NCBI RefSeq assembly: GCF_039541795.1
Contig: NZ_BAABGX010000002.1
Location: forward strand, 1,839,533-1,903,532
Direction: 5' to 3'
Length of the DNA: 64,000 nucleotides
Source of the DNA: Nibribacter koreensis
GTDB taxonomy: Bacteria; Bacteroidota; Bacteroidia; Cytophagales; Hymenobacteraceae
In this document: positions 43,151 through 51,882 of the stretch, one piece after another
How the letters are laid out: every line of letters starts with the position of its first letter
Numbering within the stretch: position 1 is the stretch's first letter
The notes under the pieces: generated by a model
What the model saw: only the letters and a program-made list of their open reading frames with translations
What the model was told of the DNA's origin: nothing
The model's database searches: none
Made by a program: the position numbers and the translations under genes

Positions 43151-44983
43151 TTAAGCATGTTGCATCTGTGTGAGTTTGAAATACAAGCCACCTTGCTGTA
43201 CCAATGCCGCGTGGTTGCCGCGCTCTACAATACGGCCAGCTTGCAAGACAATGATCTCGTCTGCGTGCTGAATGGTGCTTAGACGGTGGGCAATGACCAG
43301 AGAGGTGCGGTTTTTCATGAGGTTGGTCAAGGCTTCCTGCACTAGTTTCTCAGACTCAGTGTCCAAGGCCGAGGTGGCTTCATCCATGATCAAGATGGGC
43401 GGGTTCTTTAAGATGGCGCGGGCAATGCTCAAGCGCTGGCGCTGACCACCCGAAAGTTTTCCGCCGCGATCTCCAATAATGGTCTGGTAACCGTCTGGAG
43501 ATTGCATGATAAACTCATGGGCGTTGGCAATCTTGGCAGCGGCTATCACTTCGGCCTCAGTGGCGTCTGTCTTGTTAAAGGCGATGTTGTTGAAGATGGT
43601 GTCATTGAACAGGATAGACTCTTGTGTCACAATGCCCATCTGCTCTCTGATAGAATGCAGACTACAGTCGCGCAGGTCTACGCCGTCAATAGAGATGGTG
43701 CCTTCGGTGGGGTCATAAAAGCGCGGTAGCAAGTCAGCTAGCGTAGATTTTCCGCCGCCCGACGGACCTACCAAGGCAATGGTCTTTCCTTTCTCAATGG
43801 TCAAGTTGATGTCCTGCAAGATGGGCTCGGCACCGTATTTAAAGCCTACGTTTTTGAATTCTATGGACTGCGTGAAAGCCGGTAATGTCTTAGAATCTGA
43901 CTTGTCTCTGATGAGCGGCTCAGTATCTATCAATTCCAACACGCGCTCCCCGGCCACCAATCCGCGCTGAATGTTGCTGAACGCATTAGACATGGCCTTC
44001 ACCGGCGACAATACCTGTGAGAAGATGATGAGGTAGCCAATCAATTCAGAGGCCTCTAAGTCTGAGTTTCCGCCTAACACCAAAGAGCCGCCATAATATA
44101 AAATGCCTGCCACTACTGTGACTCCTAGAAATTCAGATACCGGCGAGGCCATGCCGCGTCTGTTAAAGATGGCCGTGGCTACGCGCGCGTACCAATTATT
44201 GCTCTGCTCAAATTTATGAATCACGTACGGCTGGGCATTGAATCCTTTGATGACCCGCATGCCGCCCAAGGTTTCGTCGATGATGCTCAAGATGGAGCCC
44301 AAGGCGTCTTGCCCGCTACTAGACTGCTTGCGTAGTTTCTTAGAAATCAAGGCGATGATGCCCCCCGAAATAGGCAAGACCAGCAAACTGAAAAACGTCA
44401 TGCTAGGTGACAGGTAGAACAGCACCACAAAGTATCCAATGAGCAGAAACGGCTCCCTGAACAACACATTCAAGGTACTTACCACGGAATTCTCAACTTC
44501 CTGCACGTCATTGGTTAAAATGGACATGACGTGGCCTTTGCGCTGGTTAGAGAAGAAACCCAGTTGCAACTGCGTCAGTCGCTCATATACGGCCATGCGC
44601 AGGCGCTTAATCACTTTGGCCCGCACCACGCCTTCAATCCTAAGCCCCAGATACCTGAACACGTTGGCCAGAAAGACAGACCCGATCAAAATCAAGCAGA
44701 TGAACTTCAAGGCTCCTAATTTGCCCTGCTCCTGAATGATACTCCCGAAGTTGTAGTAGAAGAATTGTTTGATGAACCCCAGTGTGAAGGAAAACTCAGG
44801 CTTGCGGGTCATTTGCGCGGCCTCAGCGGGCGTCACCTGGTCAAACAGCACCGACAAAAGCGGCATCAACAAGCTGAAGTTCATAATCCCGAACACCGTG
44901 GCCAGCAAAGTGGCAAGTGCGTACCAGGGAACATATTGATTAAAGGGCCTCGCAAAATTGAGGATGCGGAAATACGTTTTCAT
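43151..44983 (-). CDS. MsbA-like ABC exporter (permease-ATPase fusion)
   Basis: 610 residues: six membrane helices in the first 330, then an ATPase domain. Walker A is GPSGGGKSTLADLLPRF (about 405-421), Q-loop VTQESILFNDT, signature LSGGQRQRLSIARAIL, Walker B ILIMDEATSALD, and the H-loop IAHRLST. Half-transporters of this type flip lipid A precursors or other amphipathic molecules. The -7 box TACCTTTG lies only 5 nt before the ATG, which implies a nearly leaderless mRNA. Confidence 0.93.
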   Translation of the reverse strand: MKTYFRILNFARPFNQYVPWYALATLLATVFGIMNFSLLMPLLSVLFDQVTPAEAAQMTRKPEFSFTLGFIKQFFYYNFGSIIQEQGKLGALKFICLILIGSVFLANVFRYLGLRIEGVVRAKVIKRLRMAVYERLTQLQLGFFSNQRKGHVMSILTNDVQEVENSVVSTLNVLFREPFLLIGYFVVLFYLSPSMTFFSLLVLPISGGIIALISKKLRKQSSSGQDALGSILSIIDETLGGMRVIKGFNAQPYVIHKFEQSNNWYARVATAIFNRRGMASPVSEFLGVTVVAGILYYGGSLVLGGNSDLEASELIGYLIIFSQVLSPVKAMSNAFSNIQRGLVAGERVLELIDTEPLIRDKSDSKTLPAFTQSIEFKNVGFKYGAEPILQDINLTIEKGKTIALVGPSGGGKSTLADLLPRFYDPTEGTISIDGVDLRDCSLHSIREQMGIVTQESILFNDTIFNNIAFNKTDATEAEVIAAAKIANAHEFIMQSPDGYQTIIGDRGGKLSGGQRQRLSIARAILKNPPILIMDEATSALDTESEKLVQEALTNLMKNRTSLVIAHRLSTIQHADEIIVLQAGRIVERGNHAALVQQGGLYFKLTQMQHA

Positions 44984-44988
44984 TGCCG

Positions 44989-44996
44989 CAAAGGTA
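44989..44996 (-). promoter_or_regulatory. -7 box next to the ABC exporter start
   Basis: TACCTTTG on the minus strand, separated from the ATG by CGGCA. No clear TTG at -33. Confidence 0.5.
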
Positions 44997-45035
44997 CGCT
45001 ATAGCCTTGAAAGATAGCGCATACCCAAAACCTAC

Positions 45036-45073
45036 CGTTTTTGGTGTATTTTGACCAAAACAGGCTGAAAACG
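45036..45073. repeat. P38 palindrome, copy 22
   Basis: CGTTTTTGGTG left, CTGAAAACG right, centre TTTTGACCAAAA. Confidence 0.85.
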
Positions 45074-45113
45074 ATTGAGGTACTTTCTTGAAGTTATACT
45101 TATTAGAACAGGG

Positions 45114-45443
45114 TTTCGTCCCCCTTTGAAGGGGGTAGGGGGATGATTTACTCAGGCTGATGATATTCCCTTCTCTATTGTCTCCTATCTACTTCTCTTC
45201 TCCTCTTTGTCATCCTGAAAGGATCTTGTGGGCAAGCTGTAGTAGCGTTTACTAAAAGGGATTACGTGAGCTAAGCTATAAAAAGAAGTGCCCCGTTTCA
45301 TTGCTAATGCCTGTCTAGTTTGCAACCAAGATCCTTTTAGGATGACAAAAAAAAGGGAGGTAGACCCAACGCTTATAACTCCAGACTCAGAACTCAACAC
45401 TCGAGAGTCATCCCCCTACCCCTTTCAAAGCGGGACAAAACGC
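45114..45443. repeat. Nested inverted repeat, about 330 bp
   Basis: Outer arms about 30 bp (GTCCCCCTTTGAAGGGGG... at 45116-45147 and the inverted form at 45409-45441). Inner arms about 20 bp (TGTCATCCTGAAAGGATCTT at 45209 and its inverted match near 45327-45346). About 100 bp of single-copy sequence between the inner arms. A further copy of the inner arm lies near 54765-54785. Confidence 0.8.
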
Positions 45444-45465
45444 GTGAATATTGTAAATGATTTTT

Positions 45466-45503
45466 CATTTTTGGCCTGTTTCCTCCAAAACAGGCTAAAA
45501 ACG
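45466..45503. repeat. P38 palindrome, copy 23
   Basis: CATTTTTGGCCTG left, CAGGCTAAAAACG right, centre TTTCCTCCAAAA. Confidence 0.88.
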
Positions 45504-45507
45504 AAAA

Positions 45508-45536
45508 GGCCTTCCATACTAGGTACAGAAGGCCTC
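45508..45536 (-). terminator. Terminator hairpin past the Wzi/RemB-like gene
   Basis: AGGCCTTC / GAAGGCCT stem followed on the minus strand by TTTTCG. Confidence 0.6.
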
Positions 45537-45561
45537 GGCGTGAAAATTGAAAGCTAATTAT

Positions 45562-47253
45562 TTAAAACTCATGTGTGCGTTGTGGAATATTCCATCTAAA
45601 CGATATTGAGGAGAAAGAAGTTTTCTGATCATAGGCAGAATCTTCTGCATTGGCGCGTCTCACTACCTGCGTCACGTCCACAAACATGTTGTAGAGAATC
45701 TGGTAGGACAGGTTAAACTCGCCGTAAAACTGGTTGGTTTTTATGCCGCTGCCCACTTCAAAGCCGTAGTCTCCGGGACGCGTGTTGTAGGGTTTTAACA
45801 CGTTGCCGCCGTAGTTGGGCTCTACTCTGTTGCCAAATTCATCTCTGGTAGTAGGCGGGTCTTGACCGTATTGCGTGGCAATGGCTTTGGCCACCATGGT
45901 CAATCTTGGAATGGGCTGGTACCGGATAATGCCAATAGCCTCTGCCAGGTTGGCGCCCATTGGGTGGGCCAATGGTTGTTGGTAATGTTGGTAGTTAGTG
46001 TAAGCCGCCTCGTGCTGATAAGTAAATGGGCGCACGTAGTTCAGCTCGCCCTGCAGATCCAAATTAGAAATCCCGAAGGCGTCAATGTACTTGGCGCCGC
46101 CTTGCAAGGCATATTTGTTGGCCCACCAGCCGTTACCCGCTTTGATTTCGCTTAGCAGGAACTCATCCAAGACCAATTGGCCGTATAGTTGCACGCGGTT
46201 GAGGATGTTCCATTTGGCGTCCATGCCCAGCAAGGCGTTGTCTGATGAACCTAGGCCTTGTTCTACGGCGCGGTAGAAGATGAGCGGGTTTAGGTACTGC
46301 AGCTCAAACCGGCCTTTGTCCCGCCCGAAGATGGTAGACTCAAACACGCCAATGTTTAGGTTGGGCAGCAGGTTTACGCTTAAATGGTGCAGGGTCATGT
46401 ACTTTTTAGGGTACAGTTGATCAGAGCGCTCATGATCGGCGTTGAGTTCTGCGTAGAGGTTGGTGTACTGTAGTTTCCAGACCTGGGTCTGCAACTTAAG
46501 AAAGAAATAAGGTGCCGAGTAGTCAGACAGTATTAAGGAGCGATGCCCGTTCCCGATGAAGTTACGGTCATGGCCCAGCATGGCGGTGATGTGCTTGGTA
46601 GCGGCGTACCGGATGTAGCCACGGGCGGTGAAGAAGTCATAGCCATCGCCTTTAAAATCCTTCCAGTAGCCTTCATGCGGCACAATGGTGTCGCGCACAA
46701 TGCGGTTGTTCACGTAGCCCGGAAACTTGACCTGATTATCCGTCAGGAAGGTGTAAAAGCCCAATTTTTCATCTAGCGCACCTTCTACCTGAATACCGCG
46801 GGTGTTCACGTAGCGCAGGCCATCCGTCTCATTGTCGGTACCGGCCTGTAAGCCAATTACTGGGTTTACTCTCAGTGTGAACTCAGGGCTCTCGTAGTGG
46901 TAGAAATCGGTTTTGTTCTCGAAGAAGTGGTTGAGAATGCTCCTGCGGCTGGCGTTGTCACGGTCGTAGCGCGTGTAGTTCCAGTTGTCGTTGAGCAGGT
47001 AGTTGACGTTGTACTCATCTGCCGGCGACTGCTGGTTCATGTCCTGGTCGGCGGTTTCGGCGAGCTTAGCCACGCGCATGCGGCCGTACGGTTTAAAAGA
47101 CGTGTGCAGGCCCTCGGTGTTGTACTTGATGTGGTACCGATCAATGAGGCGGTAAACGTCAGGGTTCAAAGGCACCTCGGCGTCCTGCGCCCAAGCGGGG
47201 CTGGATACTGTGGCTGTTACCGCGAAAAGTAGGAGGAAGTATAAATATCTCAT
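45562..47253 (-). CDS. Outer-membrane beta-barrel protein of Wzi/RemB type
   Basis: 563 residues. Signal peptide MRYLYFLLLFAVTATVSSPAWAQ, then about 540 residues of alternating strands with many aromatic girdles, ending FRWNIPQRTHEF. The N-terminal VYRLIDRYHIKYNTEGLHTSFKPYGRMRVAKLAE and the core MLGHDRNFIGNGHRSLILSDYSAPYFFLKLQTQ resemble Bacteroidota capsule assembly Wzi-like proteins and RemB of Flavobacterium johnsoniae. Wzi anchors capsule; RemB influences gliding. Which of these applies here cannot be decided from the sequence. Confidence 0.8.
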   Translation of the reverse strand: MRYLYFLLLFAVTATVSSPAWAQDAEVPLNPDVYRLIDRYHIKYNTEGLHTSFKPYGRMRVAKLAETADQDMNQQSPADEYNVNYLLNDNWNYTRYDRDNASRRSILNHFFENKTDFYHYESPEFTLRVNPVIGLQAGTDNETDGLRYVNTRGIQVEGALDEKLGFYTFLTDNQVKFPGYVNNRIVRDTIVPHEGYWKDFKGDGYDFFTARGYIRYAATKHITAMLGHDRNFIGNGHRSLILSDYSAPYFFLKLQTQVWKLQYTNLYAELNADHERSDQLYPKKYMTLHHLSVNLLPNLNIGVFESTIFGRDKGRFELQYLNPLIFYRAVEQGLGSSDNALLGMDAKWNILNRVQLYGQLVLDEFLLSEIKAGNGWWANKYALQGGAKYIDAFGISNLDLQGELNYVRPFTYQHEAAYTNYQHYQQPLAHPMGANLAEAIGIIRYQPIPRLTMVAKAIATQYGQDPPTTRDEFGNRVEPNYGGNVLKPYNTRPGDYGFEVGSGIKTNQFYGEFNLSYQILYNMFVDVTQVVRRANAEDSAYDQKTSFSSISFRWNIPQRTHEF

Positions 47254-47353
47254 TTATTGAATATATGGACAGGCGAAGGTACTAAATTTTGTGCGTGTAC
47301 TCTTAAACCGTCCCATAGGTTGTGTACTTGTAAGAGGCAATAGCAGGGATAGT

Positions 47354-47391
47354 CGTTTTTGGCCTCTTTTCCGGAAAACAGGCCAAAAACC
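47354..47391. repeat. P38 palindrome, copy 24
   Basis: CGTTTTTGGCCTC left, AGGCCAAAAAC right, centre TTTTCCGGAAAA. It lies 15 nt before the acyltransferase ATG. Confidence 0.92.
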
Positions 47392-47406
47392 GTATCTTGC
47401 TCCTGC

Positions 47407-48369
47407 ATGATTCAACTGCTGTCACACCAAGAAATTGACGTTGCCCAATGGGAGGCCTGCCTAGCTTCCTGTCCGCAGCCCTTGGTGTACGCGCACGCTT
47501 GGTACCTGAACATGGTGACCAAAAATTCCTGGCAGGCGCTGGTAGAAATCAAAGATGGTAAGTATGTGTCTGTCTTGCCGGTGGCCATTAAAAAATGGAT
47601 AGGGCAGAAGCAGGTGTACCAACCACTGTTCACGCAGCAACTAGGATTATTTACTACTGAAGAAAGTAGCCATACAACAGTTGTGGAATATCTGGAGGCG
47701 TTGGCGCAACACTTCCAACAACTGCAGTACCAACTGCCAGCCTCAGAAAGCTTTTCACTACCAAATCAAGCCAGTTGGCAGATGCGGCCTAGGCCTAACT
47801 ATGAATTGCCTTTGGCCGCTCCTTATGAAGTTCTTTACAAGGGTTATTCTCAAAACCTGAAGAGAAGCCTGAAGAAAGCGGCGCAAGCTGGATTAGTACC
47901 TGTATTAGTGTCGTCACCAGAGGCCGTCATTCGCTTATTCACCCAGACCAAGGGCAAGGAATTGCCCAGTCTGCAATCTCGGCATTACGCCATCCTGCAG
48001 AAACTTACGGCAGAAACTCAAAAGCATGGAGTAGGCGAAGTCTGGGAAATACGAAAGTCGGGTGAATTGGTGACAGGGGCTATTATCTTAAGGGACGCTC
48101 ACAGAATCACGTTTTTGTTTGGGGCTAGTTCTGCGCAGGGGAGAAAGCTGGGAGCGATGGGCTTTTTATTAAACTACTTAATTGAGCAGGCATCCAACCA
48201 ACACATCATTTTTGATTTTGAGGGAAGTGAAGTGCCAGGGGTGGCTAATTTCTACGCGGGTTTTGGTGCAGAGCCAGTCTCTTACCTATCTTTAAGCTTC
48301 CAACGTTCAAACACAAGCCCGTCATGGACCAGAACCGTCTTCACATCCTTAGCCAAACGCCTTCCATAG
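47407..48369 (+). CDS. GNAT/FemAB-like acyltransferase
   Basis: 320 residues from the ATG at 47407; the longer open frame to 47359 would translate the P38 palindrome. The two halves match the FemAB-like double GNAT fold: an N-terminal half (ALVEIKDGKYVSVLPVAIKKW) and a C-terminal half (VGEVWEIRKSGELVTGAIILRDAHRITFLFGASS, IIFDFEGSEVPGVANFYAGFGAEPVSYLSL). Such proteins add amino acids or acyl groups to cell-wall or lipid acceptors. The last 15 codons overlap the upp gene. Substrate unknown. Confidence 0.82.
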   Translation: MIQLLSHQEIDVAQWEACLASCPQPLVYAHAWYLNMVTKNSWQALVEIKDGKYVSVLPVAIKKWIGQKQVYQPLFTQQLGLFTTEESSHTTVVEYLEALAQHFQQLQYQLPASESFSLPNQASWQMRPRPNYELPLAAPYEVLYKGYSQNLKRSLKKAAQAGLVPVLVSSPEAVIRLFTQTKGKELPSLQSRHYAILQKLTAETQKHGVGEVWEIRKSGELVTGAIILRDAHRITFLFGASSAQGRKLGAMGFLLNYLIEQASNQHIIFDFEGSEVPGVANFYAGFGAEPVSYLSLSFQRSNTSPSWTRTVFTSLAKRLP

Positions 48370-48977
48370 CCAACCATTTCATCTCTGAGTTGCGGGACGT
48401 GACCATTCAGACGGACACCATGCGGTTTAGAAAGAATCTGGAGCGCCTAGCCGAGGTGATGGCTTACCGCATTTCTGAAACGTTGCAATTTGCGCCGCAG
48501 ACCATTCAAACGCCTTTGGCGCAGACACAGCAAACCTTGTTGCAGGAGTTTCCGGTGCTGGCCACTGTCTTGCGCGCAGGCTTGCCGTTCCATCAGGGTT
48601 TTCTCAACTATTTTGACCGTTCTAACTGTGCGTTTGTGGCCGCATACCGGGTAGAGGGTGGTAGAGAGTTAACCGTGCACGTAGATTATCTGGCCGCGCC
48701 AGACTTGCAGGACCAAGTCTTAGTTCTAGTTGACCCGATGCTGGCCACCGGCAAATCTCTGGTGCAAACTTACAACGCTTTGTTGCGTTTCGGTACGCCT
48801 AAGCGCTTTATCATTGCCGCCGCCATTGCCAGCCCCGAAGGCGTAGAGTTCCTGCACCAAGAGCTACCCAACGTAGAAATCTGGGTAGGTGCCTTGGATG
48901 AGAAACTGGACGAACATTCTTACATAGTGCCGGGCCTAGGCGATGCCGGCGATTTGGCTTTTGGTGCTAAAAAGTAG
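48324..48977 (+). CDS. upp: Uracil phosphoribosyltransferase
   Basis: 217-residue salvage enzyme making UMP from uracil and PRPP. The PRPP loop is VLVLVDPMLATGKSLVQTYNAL (about 131-152). The uracil-binding C-terminal loop is IVPGLGDAGDLAFG. The start at 48324 matches the family N-terminus (NHFISELRDVTIQTDTMRFRKNLERL), so the 46-bp overlap with the acyltransferase gene is probably real and suggests coupled translation. Confidence 0.95.
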   Translation: MDQNRLHILSQTPSIANHFISELRDVTIQTDTMRFRKNLERLAEVMAYRISETLQFAPQTIQTPLAQTQQTLLQEFPVLATVLRAGLPFHQGFLNYFDRSNCAFVAAYRVEGGRELTVHVDYLAAPDLQDQVLVLVDPMLATGKSLVQTYNALLRFGTPKRFIIAAAIASPEGVEFLHQELPNVEIWVGALDEKLDEHSYIVPGLGDAGDLAFGAKK

Positions 48978-49138
48978 AATAATCCAATACAGAAATATTT
49001 TAGTGGGTAATTTGCTAGTTTAGAAGGGTTTAATTTATATTTGAACGCTTTGAACTAGCAATGCACTTAATCTTCTCATGTGGTGTTCGTATACCTGAAT
49101 GAGTTGTTTCTTTAGTACTACTGGGGGGTAGTTGATTT

Positions 49139-49600
49139 ATGATTGCGGCATTTGTAAAATATATCTCTGTCTTCTTGTTGAGCTCCGTCAAATTCTTGGG
49201 CGGACCGGTGGCCGGGGTCACCATGGGCCTCTCTTTTGGAGCTACTCTTGCTTTGACCGTGGCCGGCATGATGACCAGCGTGTTTCTGTTCTCTGTGATT
49301 GGCAACGCCGTGCATAACCGCTACGTGGCCCGCCAGCGCCTCAAGAACAAGCCTATGTTCAGCAAAAAGAACCGCCGCATTGTCACCGTCTGGAAACGTA
49401 CCGGCATGTGGGGCATCGCCTTTTTAACCCCCATCTTACTCAGCCCAATTGTAGGCACCGTCTTAGCTACCGTGCTAGGCGTCTCGCAAGGCCGAATCCT
49501 TTTTCACATGCTTTGGAGCGCCGTTTTCTGGGGATTCGCGATTACCCTCACCATGTTTGAGCTAAGCCATCTGCCGTTCCTGCAGTTTCTGCATAAGTAA
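49139..49600 (+). CDS. Small membrane protein, 3-4 helices
   Basis: 153 residues with hydrophobic segments at about 5-25, 30-55, 88-112 and 120-145. The loop between the second and third is strongly basic (RYVARQRLKNKPMFSKKNRRIV). The glycine-rich GGPVAGVTMGLSFG and SPIVGTVLATVLG hairpins recall the small multidrug-export (PF06695-like) proteins, but I cannot confirm this. It is followed by the SUKH-type gene in the same direction. Confidence 0.7.
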   Translation: MIAAFVKYISVFLLSSVKFLGGPVAGVTMGLSFGATLALTVAGMMTSVFLFSVIGNAVHNRYVARQRLKNKPMFSKKNRRIVTVWKRTGMWGIAFLTPILLSPIVGTVLATVLGVSQGRILFHMLWSAVFWGFAITLTMFELSHLPFLQFLHK

Positions 49601-49626
49601 ATGGTAGGCCAAATTTTAAATAGCTA

Positions 49627-50106
49627 ATGGCAATCAATAAAGATGAATTCTGGGATGAAAATTACTATAACCATCCTCCCTTGACACATGACATGATTTC
49701 TACTGCGGAGAAAATGTTGAATGTAAAGTTGCCCAATCTTCTAATTGAACTACTGAACATACAGAATGGCGGATACACTAAGGGATTTGCCTTTCCGATG
49801 ATAGAAAAAACAACTTGGGCAGAGAATCATGTGCCATTATCAGAACTTTTTGGGATAGTGACAGATGAATCCATAGAAACGGCTCAAAATATTCTTTCTT
49901 CTCATTATATGACTGAAGAATGGGGTTTGCCTGAAAAGCAAGTTCTTTTAACAGGAGACGGACATTGGTGGATTACCCTTGACTATAGAAAAAGCAGTAT
50001 TCCTTCTGTAAGGTGGATTGATGTGGAATGTGGGGAAGATATTCATGTAGCCCACTCATTTGAAGATTTTATGAATGGTCTGGTTTCTGAAGACGTATTT
50101 GAATAA
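49627..50106 (+). CDS. SMI1/KNR4 (SUKH) family protein
   Basis: 159 residues. The SUKH pattern is visible: LTHDMISTAEKMLNVKLPNLLIELLNIQNGGYTKGFAF at the N-terminus, and GDGHWWITLDYRK..PSVRWIDVECGEDIHVAHSFEDFMNGL at the C-terminus. In bacteria these proteins are mostly immunity proteins against contact-dependent or polymorphic nuclease toxins, though some are housekeeping. No toxin gene is adjacent. The gene is clearly AT-richer than its neighbours, which fits recent acquisition. Confidence 0.85.
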   Translation: MAINKDEFWDENYYNHPPLTHDMISTAEKMLNVKLPNLLIELLNIQNGGYTKGFAFPMIEKTTWAENHVPLSELFGIVTDESIETAQNILSSHYMTEEWGLPEKQVLLTGDGHWWITLDYRKSSIPSVRWIDVECGEDIHVAHSFEDFMNGLVSEDVFE

Positions 50107-50146
50107 GAATAAATAAGTAAATACTGTTTGCAAGATAATGGTTTAT

Positions 50147-50194
50147 AAAAACGAAAAAGCCGCCTAGAGAAATCTAGGCGGCTTTTTCGTTTTT
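50147..50194. terminator. Bidirectional terminator joined to a P38 copy
   Basis: 22-bp stem AAAAACGAAAAAGCCGCCTAGA and its complement around 4 nt. The end CGTTTTT also begins the P38 at 50188. Confidence 0.9.
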
Positions 50195-50225
50195 AGGCTG
50201 TTTTCACCAAAAGAGGCCAAAAACG
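50188..50225. repeat. P38 palindrome, copy 25
   Basis: CGTTTTTAGGCTG left, GAGGCCAAAAACG right; convergent gap. Confidence 0.88.
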
Positions 50226-50249
50226 ATTGCTTCAACAATCAACAATTAA

Positions 50250-51746
50250 CTATCGTCTCTTACTGCTTTTGCGCTTGCTGGCCCCACCTGACTTGGTTTT
50301 CTTCCAGCCGGCTTTCTTTTGGTCTCTCACTTTGGCGCCTTTGCCAATGTTCTCGCCGTGGGTGAAGGCTTTTTTCTCATGGAACGCGCCTTTAAAGTCT
50401 GGGTCGGCTTGGCGTTTGTGATGGTCTAGCTCGCGGTCAATTTCCTGTTTCTCCTCAAACGGCGTTTCATAGATGTGTACTTCCTCGGGCATAGACGCCA
50501 TAGGAATCTGCATCTTAATCAGCTTCTCAATGCGCTGGATGTGGTGCATCTCGGCCTCATTGGCAAACGTGATAGACGCGCCTTTCTGCTCGGCTCTACC
50601 CGTACGCCCGATGCGGTGCACGTAGTCTTCATAGATAATAGGCACGTCAAAATTAATCACGTGGCTCACGTCATTGATGTCAATACCGCGGGCGGCCACG
50701 TCTGTGGCAACCAGGTAACGGACCTCGCCAGCTCTGAAGGTTTCAACAGCATTAATGCGCGTGTTCTGGCCTTTGTTGCCGTGCACTACGCGTACGCCGC
50801 CATCGCCTTTGCGGTCCAGGAAGGAGGTGATGTTGTCTGCGTTGGCTTTACTACGCGTGAAAATCATGACGCGGTTAAACGTTTCGCGGTCTTGGAACAG
50901 ATGCTCCAGCAAAGCAATCTTGGTGCGTAGGTTGGGAACCTGGTACAAGACCTGCGTCACTGTTTCTACCGGCGTGGCCTGCGGGGTCACAGCCACTATC
51001 ATCGGGAATTCAAGGAACTCCTCAGAGAGAATGTGCACGCGCTCATGCATGGTAGCCGAGAACAGCAGGTTCTGGCGCTTGCGCGGAATAATTTCCAGAA
51101 TCTGGCGTATCTGCGGCATAAAGCCCATGTCCATCATCTTGTCGGCCTCGTCCAGTACCAGCGTCTTGAGTTCTTTGAGCACCAACTCGCCTTTGCGGTA
51201 GATGTCCATGAGTCGGCCTGGGGTGGCGACCAATAAATCTACCCCAGCCTGAATGCGCTCTATCTGTTGCTTTGGTCCTACGCCGCCGTAAATGCCCACC
51301 GTCCTGATGTCTGTGTACACGCTCAGGTTTTTGATGTGCTCTTCTATCTGGATGACCAGCTCGCGGGTAGGCGCTAGAATCAACGCACGTGGGTGTTTGC
51401 CCTGCGCGTATTTCACTTTCATGAGCAATGGCAACGTGTAGGCGGCGGTTTTACCGGTACCGGTTTGCGCAATGCCCATCACGTCATGACCTGCCAAGGC
51501 CAAGGGGATGGTCTGTACCTGCACCGGCGTAGGCTTGTTAAAACCCTGCTCGGCCACGGCGTTCAGTAATTGCTTGTTCAGCTTGAAATCCTCGAAGCTA
51601 GGCACTTCCTCCTCTTCCTCTTGCGCTGGGGTTTCCTCGGTTTCTTCTCCCTCCAGGGAAAGTCCTTCTGACGGCACATTCTCCTGCTGGGCGTTTATAT
51701 TCTCGTCCTGCTCAGGGGCAGAATTCTTGTTCTCTTCTTCTATCAT
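50250..51746 (-). CDS. DEAD-box ATP-dependent RNA helicase
   Basis: 498 residues from the ATG at 51746 (the TTG just before it is in frame). An acidic N-terminal extension (1-50, rich in Glu and Gln) is followed by the Q motif NKPTPVQVQTIPLA, motif I AQTGTGKTAAY, Ia PTRELVIQI, II DEAD, III SAT, V VATDVAARGID and VI HRIGRTGRA. The basic C-terminal tail (KKTKSGGASKRKSSKRR) should bind RNA. Homologues act in ribosome assembly and cold growth. The -7 box TACCTTTG lies 5 nt before the ATG, implying a very short or leaderless mRNA. Confidence 0.95.
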   Translation of the reverse strand: MIEEENKNSAPEQDENINAQQENVPSEGLSLEGEETEETPAQEEEEEVPSFEDFKLNKQLLNAVAEQGFNKPTPVQVQTIPLALAGHDVMGIAQTGTGKTAAYTLPLLMKVKYAQGKHPRALILAPTRELVIQIEEHIKNLSVYTDIRTVGIYGGVGPKQQIERIQAGVDLLVATPGRLMDIYRKGELVLKELKTLVLDEADKMMDMGFMPQIRQILEIIPRKRQNLLFSATMHERVHILSEEFLEFPMIVAVTPQATPVETVTQVLYQVPNLRTKIALLEHLFQDRETFNRVMIFTRSKANADNITSFLDRKGDGGVRVVHGNKGQNTRINAVETFRAGEVRYLVATDVAARGIDINDVSHVINFDVPIIYEDYVHRIGRTGRAEQKGASITFANEAEMHHIQRIEKLIKMQIPMASMPEEVHIYETPFEEKQEIDRELDHHKRQADPDFKGAFHEKKAFTHGENIGKGAKVRDQKKAGWKKTKSGGASKRKSSKRR

Positions 51747-51751
51747 CAATG

Positions 51752-51759
51752 CAAAGGTA
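51752..51759 (-). promoter_or_regulatory. -7 box next to the helicase start
   Basis: TACCTTTG on the minus strand, separated from the ATG by CATTG. No TTG at the expected -33 distance. Confidence 0.5.
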
Positions 51760-51882
51760 CGGATTTGAATTTTGATGTCTCTGACTTAGTGAATGATGGA
51801 CTGATTGGATGATTGAGAGAATGGCGAATGGAGTTTCTACCATACCACGTAGCGTCTAGAGGTCTTATAATTTATTATACTC

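Larger units (their letters stand above)
44984..45561. other. Intergenic region with nested inverted repeat
   Basis: 578 bp. Contains two P38 copies (45036-45073, 45466-45503), the nested inverted repeat at 45114-45443, a GACTC-type phrase and a terminator hairpin (45508-45536). No gene seen. Confidence 0.75.

Noticed and set aside
47359..47406. Upstream start of the acyltransferase gene
   Set aside because: It would translate the P38 palindrome; the ATG at 47407 gives a proper N-terminus.
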